Source: Sinonovacula constricta
Lineage: Eukaryota; Mollusca; Bivalvia; Cardiida; Solecurtidae
NCBI GenBank assembly: GCA_007844125.1
Contig: CM017572.1
Location: forward strand, 24,155,879-24,219,878
Length of the DNA stretch: 64,000 bases
Reading direction: 5' to 3'
A program made the translations under genes and the position numbers. The notes below the pieces were generated by a model. The model was not told the DNA's origin and did no database searches. It was given only the letters and a program-made list of their open reading frames with translations. Within the stretch, counting starts at the first letter, position 1; the number at the start of each line of letters is the position of its first letter. Below, one piece after another: positions 37,501-49,500 of the stretch.

Positions 37501-40500
37501 ACATTGGTTCAAAACCCTGAAAGTTTCTCTCTTGTTGGAGCAAGGAAACCAACAAAGGTGGGTTTCTGACTATTGGAAGGTTTTACTTTCAACTTGTTTG
37601 TTTATAATTATTTGGGAAACAAGTTTTTTATCAAGATTATTCTTTCTCTATTGTTCACATCCTGGGTTGAACAAGTAAGTGGATTGTGTATGTACTTATG
37701 GCAGTGCAAATGTCTTGCCCAAGAACTGAACCATTTTATTTTGTCAGTGTTGCTAGCAAAAAGCTGGACTATTTTGTTTTATTACAGTGCCTAGTAAAAA
37801 CTGAACCAGTTAGTTAAATTACGGTGCCTAGTGAAAACTCAACCAATATGTTTTATTGCATTGCCTAGCAAAGCCTGATTCAGTTTGTTTTTGTTTCAGT
37901 ACCTAGAGAAAACTGAAGCAGTTTGTTTTATTACAGTGAAGAATAAAACGGAACCAGTTTGTTTTATTGCGTTGCCTAGCAAAAACTGATTCAGTTCATT
38001 TTTATTTTTGTGCCTTGTTAAAACCAAAGCAGTTTTTTTTATTACAGTGCTGATTAAAAAACTGAACCAGTTTGCTTTATTGCAGTGCACAGTAAAAACT
38101 GAACCAGACGATGATGGATTTACCAGTGCTATACTGAAGGCTCGAACAACAATGCCATATAAGAAGTTGACGGTTAGTATGAAAACAAAAATTTCTATGT
38201 GGACAAGTTCAAGCGATAATTTCTATTTAAAGATAGACATTCCCGTGTAAGTAGCGGAATCAAGAGTTGTTGGATGCATGTAAATACAAAGATTACATTT
38301 TTCTATGTTTACTGCTGCAATATATTATACATAAAAAATTATGTAAAAAAAGTATGTTTATTTCTCAATGAACTACAGTGTGACGTAGACAGCACTTGCA
38401 TTCCTGATTGTGTGCTGAGCTTATTTAACTATGGACTGTTTTAATGAATCAACATTAACATGATGTCAAAATTAGGTCATACAGCAGATGTGTTTGTAAA
38501 ACATTTAAAACATTTCTAAAGGATCAACATGGCTGAAAACAGATTGTTTGAAAGCACAGATTTGCTAGTCAGATTTTTTGCATTAGAATATGATGCTTCG
38601 CACACTACAATACTGCCCAACAGAGTTTATCAAAAGGAAAGTCAAACATTTCTCTTCATTTCTTAATTAAATCCCTAGATTTTTTACCATTCTAGATAGC
38701 TGAAAGACATTTATAACAAACAACTTTTTTTTCAATAAATTTTTTTTTTAGTTTTTTCAGTAAAATGTTATTTTAGTAAAGCAGAAATTTCAATTAACTG
38801 TGATTAATAAAACAACTTGTGATTGTAGTTTCTCTTTTAAAGCATTAGTAACCCAACTTTTGGGGAAAAAAATCTCACTTTCTTCAGGCACGGATGGTGT
38901 CAATGTTTGGTTGGCCGTCTTTTCTGTCATCCTTGGAGACTGAAGGAATGAAACAGGAGGCAATCATACCACTACCACCAGCAAGGGAAACTTTAGCACA
39001 ACAGCAGCAAGGTGGGTATCCACATCAAGGTTACACATTACTGAGCAGTTTGTGTTGCCTCGTTTAACTTGTCAGCATTTGGTTTGGATTCTGATCCTGG
39101 GCAAAAAAAGTTATTTCAGTAGATCATTCGGCCGACCTGTGGTCCCCTGGTGGTGCTTCCCAGATATTTATCTTGGTGATCCTCCACCAATCAAAAGCTG
39201 AACATCCCTATAATGTTGTGTTATGTTTTTTGAAAATAAAAAAATATCTGCCATGGGTTCAGTCTTTGACAAAACCTGGTGGACTGTGGACCGAGTCCAA
39301 AAAAATACACATTAATATCAGTCTTACTTGACTTTCTTTTACTGGATTTTGACACCACAAAAAAAAATTGTAGTTTTAACCATGCTTTTATTCTTTTATT
39401 TACAAGGCAACACTAGCATTGACATAACACATTCATTACACATCTCCATGCCTGTGTCTTCATCTATTCACAAACTCTCAAAGAAAGTCAAGTAAAATTT
39501 GGTTTGGTCCAGTAGATATTGCAAGCTTGGTGTACAGAAAGTCAAGTTTTTTTTTTTAAATTTCTTTCATGAAGACTGTGGGTTCAGATCACAGTGGTAA
39601 TGTTATAACTGTGATTATACCCACCTTTTAAGAGTAGTTTCACAACTGGAATGGGATTTGGGATTAGCCAGCATTTTTGCCGATTCTGTGCAGCAACATT
39701 TCTATCATAATAACACAGGGGCACTTATGAGGGACCCAGGGACTGAACCCTGCCAGTCCATTATACTGACTGATGAGTGCTCTCCCCTTAGCCCTGAGCA
39801 TTAAGAGGGAAGCCACTACTACCAACTTTAATGTTTTTGGTTTGACCCGGCCGGGGTTTGAACCCACGACCTCCCGATCCGCAAGCCGACACTTTACTAC
39901 CCAAGCTATTGCGGCCGGTTTTTCACAACTGGTTAACACAAGATCGTGCAATGATGAGTGGTATTATGGCACATTCTCCTGGCATGCTGTTACAGCAAGT
40001 TCAAAAGGAGGTACTTTGTATTAGAACTCTTCTTGAAGTGTAGTCTGCTTAGTTTATTTTCATCTATTTCTTTTTTGCTATTTGGGTAATACATGCCTGC
40101 AGTTGTACATACTCACACATTATTTACACATAAGGAAGTCATATCCTCACGTCAAACAGCATGTGTCAACTGCATTTAAACAGCATGTGTCAACTGCTTT
40201 CCTGTAATACACCAGCATGACCTGTATTTTGTAACTCTGTTTCACTGGTTACAAATTTCCTCACTTTGTTGTACAACAACAGCCTCTTGGCTAGTCATGT
40301 TGCGTACATATATGTGTACCTATTATATCAGCAGACAAAGAGAGTGAAAAGTTGAAAAGCATTGTCATGGCACGACGGCAGCAGTTGACCCATGACTCCA
40401 ACATATCTGACCAAGAGGCCATCAGCCAGCTGGTCGACGAAATCCTGAACAATCAGAAGCAGAAGAAATCCCAAAAGGGGTTGGTGTTTTTTTTTGTGTT

Positions 40501-43500
40501 TGTTTTTTTATCCATTTAAAAACTTCTGTTACACCCCTGCTACTGGTAGTTGAGACTATAATAGAGCACACTTTGTGTCTGTCCTGAAACGAGGAAAAGC
40601 AGAATAGAAATAATAGAGAAGAGTGTTTTTTAACCATATTGTATAGTGACATTTCTATTAGCTTATTGTTTTGCTTTGTTTTATGTTACATCACGCTGGC
40701 ACAGTTATAGTCATATTGGCAACGTCTAGCTAATAATTGCAGGGTTGTCATTAGGAGGCGGCTGGCGGCCGATTTGACCGCCTCAAATGAAAATCGGGCC
40801 GCCTCAAATTTGAAGAAAAAAAATGAAAATCGGTCAAGAGCATGCCCCCGGACCACCCTAGCAGCGCTTCGTGCCTTTGGTGCTCGCATAGCCTAGCCTC
40901 CTCAAAACTTAATTGAGCCTGCTCAAAATATTTCTAGTGACAACCCTGTATTGGTGAAGTAAGACCCCAGACTTAATGTCTAGGTGGAACCACTGGCACA
41001 CTGTAGGTTAGCTGGAAAAAAATCCTCATATTGAAGTTCTCGCACCGACTTGGACTCGAACCCACATAGTGAGGGACTGAGGAGTTAGAAGTCAGCGACT
41101 CTAACCACTCAGCCACAATCGCCCTCTTATAGTTAATTTTTATTTTGTACAACAATTCAGGATATTAGGACAACAACATCAAGAGGTGAGCAAATGGTCT
41201 GATGGGTGGAAATGTGGATTAAACTTTAGCAAAGGTTGAGACACAATATTTGAGTGAGGAGAAAGAGGGCATTTGGGAAGAGAAAGTCTGAAAGTGATTT
41301 GATTCACTCAAGTGATTTGTTAAGGTCACTGTTTTTGAAACAAATATTTACTAGTATAAATTTGCAGTGACTTACAAAACATGTTCATTTCTTGTTGTTG
41401 TTTTGATACACAATTTGCTCACTGCATTTATGATTTAAAATTGTTTTGATTTTGTAGTAGAGATGCTGTTGTTTTTTAAAAATATGATGCATATAATAAA
41501 GATTTTTATACCCTTGGAGGACCATATTGTGGCATGGCAGCTGCCATCCATTATTTTGTCTTCGGGCTTTTAGCAGTTCCTTAATGCCCCCCTTATTACT
41601 GTCAGAATTTCTTTATATCTGCATGGCTGATTGATATTAATGTGTAGTGCCTGAACATAATTCTTGCTTGTTCTAGAGTTACTGTCCTTATTTTTTCTTC
41701 TTTTTTTTTTTCTTAAGCATATTTTTGTGCAGGTACTCATCTCCAATATAAGTCATCAGAATTTCATCCTAGCTTCTACAATGAGTAAAATTGATGTGTA
41801 GTTATACACTAAGATAAGATAACTTTAATTGATTATTTAATTGCATGTATAGAGTTGTAGCCCTTTGTTTCTCTCATCAAATTTTTGTTATGATATCCCC
41901 TCCTTCATTTATTAGCAGAATATCTTCACATACAAATCACATTAATTTGTGCTTTGTGCTCCTGTTTCTAAAATGATGTGCTCATCAAACATAGCTGTAA
42001 AAGTCACTTATTTTATATCTTATTTATTCTTGTTTTTTTTTCATTCTTTGTTAAAGATACATCAAGAAGATGTCAGAAAGAATGTCCAGAGGTACCTATG
42101 AAAGAGAAAGGAAGAAAACAATAAGAAGATTGGGTAAGTGACAACTTTAATTTTAAAATTTCCCTACAAATCTCATAACTTTCCAATAAAAGTATTCAGG
42201 TAATCACGGCTTGCAATACTGAGTGAAGGCAGCACCATATCTGCTTCAAGTAGCCATTGTCTCCAAATAATTGAAATACCGTTGGCAGGATGATAAACCC
42301 AATAAACAAACACTGGTGACATTAAGAGCATTCCATGAATTACACCTAATATGATAACCATATGACTTCATGTGTAGTATAATGTTTTATGCATTTCTTA
42401 CTTAGCATTAAAACAAACAAACCTCTCAGCACATTGATCATAGCCCTTATCAGGTCAAGAACTTTTATGCAGGGAGGTCTCTCATCTGACGTGCGGTGCG
42501 CCCATGGTTTAACCCAGACATTTATCTGGAACCTTCCTTCACTGACAATAGCTGGATGTTGCTATAATGACCATAATTGTGTTGCTGGGGTATATCATCA
42601 TCGAAAAAACATAATAGTCCCTCACTTGACTCGATTTCAAAGAAAATAAGTGAATCAGCTAAGTGATTTTTTTTACTTTATGTATATACATCGTATTTTT
42701 CAAAGGTCTGGAAAAAGAAATGGAGGAATATGAAAGACAAAGAAAGGAGAAGGCAGATGCTGCAAGTAGCGTTAGTCAAAAAACCAGTTGCCCTGGTGAT
42801 CAGTCTGATGTACAGGAGAAACTGTCTACCTCCACTTGCGAAGAGACCGCTGCTGTAGAGGTCACGAACCTTACAGTTGTCTCACCCTCTGTTTCTGGTA
42901 AATTGTCTTTTGGTCAGTTTATGTTTCAAGTGGTGCAGTGTTAAGTGATAATCCTTCAAAGAGACTTGAAACTCACAATAACAGTGAAAGGCATAAGGCA
43001 TCTGCTGATAAATACACCAATGTTAGGTGTCATGTATATGTTATCCAATGCTGAAAACAGCTGCAGGAATCAAAGAGAAATGCCTCTTTAGGCTTACTCT
43101 AACCCTAAAAGACTTCTTTAAGACTTGTTAATGAAAGTTAAAGTAATATAAAGAAATATATAATATACTGATTTTTCCCCAATTTTTTATATTTCGCGCG
43201 ATTTCCCCTTTTGACCAGCATCCAGCATCTTCCCCTGTTCCTAAAAAAACCCCTGTATACACCCTGTCTCAGCCTTACAAGTGTGTTACACTAATGCATC
43301 CTTCTCGACCTTACAAGTGTGTTTACACAAATACAGCCTCTCTCAACCTTACAAGTGTGTTAACACAAATACACCCTGTCTCAACCTTACACGTGTGTTG
43401 ACACAAATACAGCCTCTCTCAACCTTACACATGTGTTAACACAAATACACCCTGTCTCAACCTTACAAGTGTGTTAACACAAATACACCCTGTCTCAACC

Positions 43501-46500
43501 ATACACGTGTATTAACACAAACACACCCTGTCTCAACCTTACACGTGTGTTAACACAAATACAACCTGTCTCAGTGTTAATACTAATACTTACTCTCTCA
43601 ACCTTACAAGTGTGTTAACACTAATACACCCTCTCTCAACCTTTTAAAAGTGTTAACTCAAATACACCCTGTCTCAACCTTATATGTGTGTTAACACAAA
43701 TACAGCCTCTCTCAACCTTACACGTGTTTTAACACAAATACAGCCTTTCAACCTTACAAGTGTGTTAACACAAATACACCCTGTCTCAACCTTACACGTG
43801 TGTTAACACAAATACAACCTCTCTCAACCTTACAAGTGTGTAAACACAAATACACCCTGTCACAACCTTACACGTGTGTTAACACAAATACACCCTGTCT
43901 CAACCTTACACATGTGTTAACACAAATACACCCTGTCTCAACCTTACAAGTGTGTTAACACAAATACACCCTGTCTCAACCATACACGTGTGTTGACACA
44001 AATACACCCTGTCTCAACCTTACACGTGTGTTAACACAAATACAACCTCTCTCAACCTTACAAGTGTGTAAACACAAATACACCCTGTCACAACCTTACA
44101 CGTGTGTTAACACAAATACACCCTGTCTCAACCTTACACATGTGTTAACACAAATACACCCTGTCTCAACCTTACAAGTGTGTTAACACAAATACACCCT
44201 GTCACAACCTTACACGTGTGTTAACACAAATACACCCTGTCTCAACCTTACACATGTGTTAACACAAATACACCCTGTCTCAACCTTACAAGTGTGTTAA
44301 CACAAATACACCCTGTCTCAACCTTACAAGTGTGTTAACACAAATACACCCTGTCTCAACCATACACGTGTATTAACACAAATACACCCTGTCTCAACCT
44401 TACACGTGTGTTAACACAAATACAACCTGTCTCAGTGTTAATACTAATACTTACTCTCTCAACCTTACAAGTGTGTTAACACTAATACACCCTCTCTCAA
44501 CCTTTTAAAAGTGTTAACTCAAATACACCCTGTCTCAACCTTATATGTGTGTTAACACAAATACACCCTGTCTCAGTGTTAACACTAATACACCCTGTCT
44601 CAGTGTTAACACTAATACACCTTGTCTCAAGCTTATATGTGTGTTAACACTAATACACCCTGTCTCAGTGTTAACACTAATACACCCTGTCTCAAGCTTA
44701 TATGTGTGTTAACACTAATACACCCTGTCTCAGTGTTAACACTCATACACCCTGTCTCAGTGTTAACATTAATACAACCTGTCTCAGTGTTAACACTAAT
44801 ACACCCTGTCTAAGTGTTAACACTAATACACCCCGTGTCAGTGTTTACACAAATACACCCTGTGTCAGTGTTAACACAAATACACCCTGTCTCAACCATA
44901 CACGTGTATTAACACAAACACACCCTGTCTCAACCTTACACGTGTGTTAACACAAATACAACCTGTCTCACTGTTAATACTAATACTTACTCTCTCAACC
45001 TTACAAGTGTGTTAACACTAATACACCCTCTCTCAACCTTTTAAAAGTGTTAACTCAAATACACCCTGTCTCAACCTTATATGTGTGTTAACACAAATAC
45101 AGCCTCTCTCAACCTTACACGTGTTTTAACACAAATACAGCCTCTCAACCTTACAAGTGTGTTAACACAAATACACCCTGTCTCAACCTTACACGTGTGT
45201 TAACACAAATACAACCTCTCTCAACCTTACAAGTGTGTAAACACAAATACACCCTGTCACAACCTTACACGTGTGTTAACACAAATACACCCTGTCTCAA
45301 CCTTACACATGTGTTAACACAAATACACCCTGTCTCAACCTTACAAGTGTGTTAACACAAATACACCCTGTCTCAACCATACACGTGTATTAACACAAAT
45401 ACACCCTGTCTCAACCTTACACGTTACACAAATACAACCTGTCTCAGTGTTAATACTAATACTTACTCTCTCAACCTTACAAGTGTGTTAACACTAATAC
45501 ACCCTCTCTCAACCTTTTAAAAGTGTTAACTCAAATACACCCTGTCTCAACCTTATATGTGTGTTAACACAAATACACCCTGTCTCAGTGTTAACACTAA
45601 TACACCCTGTCTCAGTGTTAACACTAATACACCTTGTCTCAAGCTTATATGTGTGTTAACACTAATACACCCTGTCTCAGTGTTAACACTAATACACCCT
45701 GTCTCAAGCTTATATGTGTTTTAACACTAATACACCCTGTCTCAGTGTTAACACTCATACACCCTGTCTCAGTGTTAACATTAATACAACCTGTCTCAGT
45801 GTTAACACTAATACACCCTGTCTAAGTGTTAACACTAATACACCCCGTGTCAGTGTTTACACAAATACACCCTGTGTCAGTGTTAACACAAATACACCCT
45901 GTCTCAGTGTTAACACAAATACACCCTGTCTCAGTGTTAACACTAATACACCCTGTCAGTGTTAACACTAATACACCCTGTCTCAGTGTTAACACTAATA
46001 CACCCTGTCTCAGTGTTAACACTTATACACCCTATCTCAACCTTATATGTGTGTTAACACAAATACACCCTGCCTCAGTGTTAACACTAATACACCCTGT
46101 CTCAGTGTTAACACTAATACACGCTGTCTAAGTGTTAACACTAATACACGCTGTCTCAGTGTTAACACTAATACACCCTGTCTAAGTGTTAACACTAATA
46201 CACGCTGTCTCAAGCTTATCAGCTATATTGTTTTAGGGATCCTTATGAGAGATATTATGACTGCAGATTAAAATTCAGTCATGTATAAAAAACAAAAGGA
46301 AGTTGTTGGATCATCTTTTAATTGACACACTTTATACACAACAGGAGTAATGCATATTTAAATGCTAAAGAAGACAATGCCGCATGGTTAAAGTGTGCAA
46401 AAAATGATGCTTTAGATTTAGATTGTTTTTTTTAAATGCTATGTACTTAATTCCTCATTTAAACACTGTATGGATGTTACTTATTAGAACAGTCATGTCT

Positions 46501-49500
46501 CAATGTGGCTCTTCTAACGTGCACTTACACAAGTCGGTTTATTTGAGTATAACACAATTATGTTGCCAAATTATGTGCATTTAAGACTTAGTTCGCTTAT
46601 CTTGGGCTCTCATTACAACAGATAGATGTAACAAAGCATCGCAAGAAAGATTCCCTTGACATCAACTTGATTTGAACCTTGATTGATGAAGTTATAAGCA
46701 ACCATTTAGTTTTAGATTAAGCTCCCTAACACTGTTGTTATATTAGTTATATATGCAAAAGCAAAGAATTTGCACACTGTCAGCTGAATCACTTTGTGGG
46801 TTAATTTGTAGATGCCAAGCCAGCCCCACGACGTGGGAGACCTCGAGGGCGACCACCTGGCCGCAAGGCAAATCAAGAGGCTCTCCCTGGTGTCATGGTC
46901 AGGAAGTCTGGGCGACCTTCAAAGCAGTCCTGGAAGGAGGCGCTGTTAGAAAGAACTCCATCTCCGAAGAAGAAGGTAATTGTTAATTTATGGTTCTGTG
47001 GCAGCTTCAGGTTATTGCTAAATTAAGTAATGGTTTTAAAATATTTAAGTACAAAATTAAGATTTTAGGTTATTTGATATAGGCAGTTATGGTTGCTGTA
47101 TATTGTCCTATGTCAAAGTATCATTACTTGCTCTTTTTATTACAGAAATCAAGGTTTCATGGTTTTTAGAACCTAACCTAACCTACATTAAAATAAAGTT
47201 GTTGTTTTAAGGATTAATATTTAACTTTGAAGTACGAAATTCTTGTTTCACATATCATTTTGACCCTCGCCACTATGGGTTAAGGACCTGCTTGAAAAAG
47301 GAATTCTGTTTAAGTGATGAAGGATTCTAGACACCCTCTGGTGTTTGAGGTGTGGAGGGGATATCAAAGAAGCAATACTAGAATCTGCCTGATGGCTTTA
47401 GTTGTTTGCATGCATTACAACAAACAGAAAAAGAAAAAAAGAATTGCCAAGCCTTTAAGCCTATACCTATTCACAAGAAAGGCTTCATTTTACTGCAAAA
47501 TTTTATTACTGTCATACTGAAAGTTGTCTTTTCACTTGCATATTTCAGGAAATATTTGAATTCCCTCTTAGTGAGCAGGTATCCAGTGCAGCCTTTGTGG
47601 CTGGTTTTGTAATACATTGTATTTAAGAAAAGAGTATTGACGAATTGTGTGCAAATGATGTCAGATTCTTTTATTTTATTTTCAGAAGCTATGTAAACCT
47701 GGTCAGCTTCAGCAGATTCTGCCAGCTATGGAAAACATCATCTTGCACCTCTCTGAACCCATCAGGGACAAAGTAATTTCTACCTTCACCAAGAATCAGG
47801 CACCTCACCTTAGCCTTCTTCAAGCTAAGAATTTCAATGCTTCATCAACATCAACAAATCAGGAAGAACGCTCAGAAGAACACCAAGGAAAAACCAATGG
47901 TAAACCTCAGGGATCAGATTATCAAGAATCTTCAGCCAATAAGGATCCTGTAGATTCGTCCAATCTGGTTGAAACATCTTCAAGTAACCAGATTCAAGCA
48001 TTGCAGTCTTCTACATCAACCCAATCTCCAATTGCTGCCAGTCAAGAACAAACTCCAGTGAATGAGAAGAACAAATCTACTACATACTGTTTAGGCAGAT
48101 CCCTTTTACAACCTGCTTTCTCAGGATGTATGGCATCATTATCGAAGACTTCCATTAGTGACTTAATTAAGAGTTCTTCTTCATCAGTGTTATGCACAGG
48201 TTCATCCAAAAATAAAGTACCTGAAAGTGAAAAAGACAGAAAAAGGACACAACCACTGGGTGAAGAGAAGAGAAGAAGAGGACGTCCAAGAAAGATTGTT
48301 AAAATGGGCAGTGAAGCTGCCGTTGGCATTAATAGTATAGTTTCAGCAGGTCATAAAGAATTAGAATCTGTGAATGAGGCAAGGCAGACTTCTTTAGAAC
48401 CTACAGACAAACAAGATCAGGATTCTGTTAGCAAATGGTTGGGAAGGGGAAAAGCCCTGATGAGCAAAAACAGTGCACCAAGGAAGCGAAGTAAACCTGC
48501 AGACAAGGCTGTAAACTTACCCAATGAACAAGCTGTTGACTCTCTGGGCAAGGTTTTAGAAGCAAGGAAAGCAACTGATTCTGAAGGTGCGGTCAGAGTA
48601 CTTGTACACAAAAATGCTGTATCTTTAATATCTCCTGAGCTTCAAGATAAGCTAAGGAATAAACTGAATGCAACTGCCACAGTTAGAACAGACTCAGGGG
48701 GTGATTCCAATCATGTGTTAAAAAACCCTGAAACTTCTGTCAGTTCTCCTACAGTTATCATACAGCAAGTCGACAATGAATCACAGTCAACTCCTGACAA
48801 AAGGAAACCAACAATTGAAATTATCATGAATGTTAGCATAGGAAAGAATGATACAGAACCAGAGAGGAGAGCTTTACCACATGTTCACAAGGTGGTAAAG
48901 ATTGTTACAGGCAATGCTGCAAGTTCTTCTCCAGTTGCAAGCAAAGGAATTAATCAGAAACTAAATGCCCTCAATTCCTCACCACTTGCTAGCAAGGCAG
49001 TTAAGGAGACAGGCCAAGCTAACAGTACATCACCACTTGCTAGCAAGGAAGTTAAGATAACAGGCCAAGCTAACAGTACATCACCACTTGCTAGCAAGGA
49101 AGTTAAGATAACAGGCCAAGCTAACAGTATATCACCACTTGCTAGCAAGGAAGTTAAGATAACAGGTCAAGCTAACAGCATATCACCACTAGCTAGCAAG
49201 GCAGTTAAGATAACAGGCCAAGCTACCAGCATATCACCACTTGCTAGCAAGGCAGTTACGATAACAGGCCAAGCTAACACCACATCACCACTTGCTAGCA
49301 AGGAAGTTAAGATGACAGGCCAAGCTAACAGCACATCACCACTTGCTAGCAAGAAAGTTAAGATAACAGGCCAAGCTTACAGCACATTACCACTTGCTAG
49401 CAAGGCAGTTAAGGAGACAGGCCAAGCTAACAGCACATCACCACTTGCTAGCAAGGAAGTTAAGATAACAGGCCAAGCTAACAGCACATCACCACTTGCT

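Noticed and set aside
37117..37569. 150-codon frame as an independent small gene
   Set aside because: It is the interior of SNAPC4 exon 23, which joins both neighbours in phase.
37896..38250. Small frames on both strands around the start of exon 24
   Set aside because: They come from the ~37-bp decoy-acceptor repeat and read-through of exon 24.
44622..46271. Reading frames of NTNTPCLSV-type repeats
   Set aside because: Product of the 27-bp unit in the intron 28 minisatellite; no unique sequence or start context.
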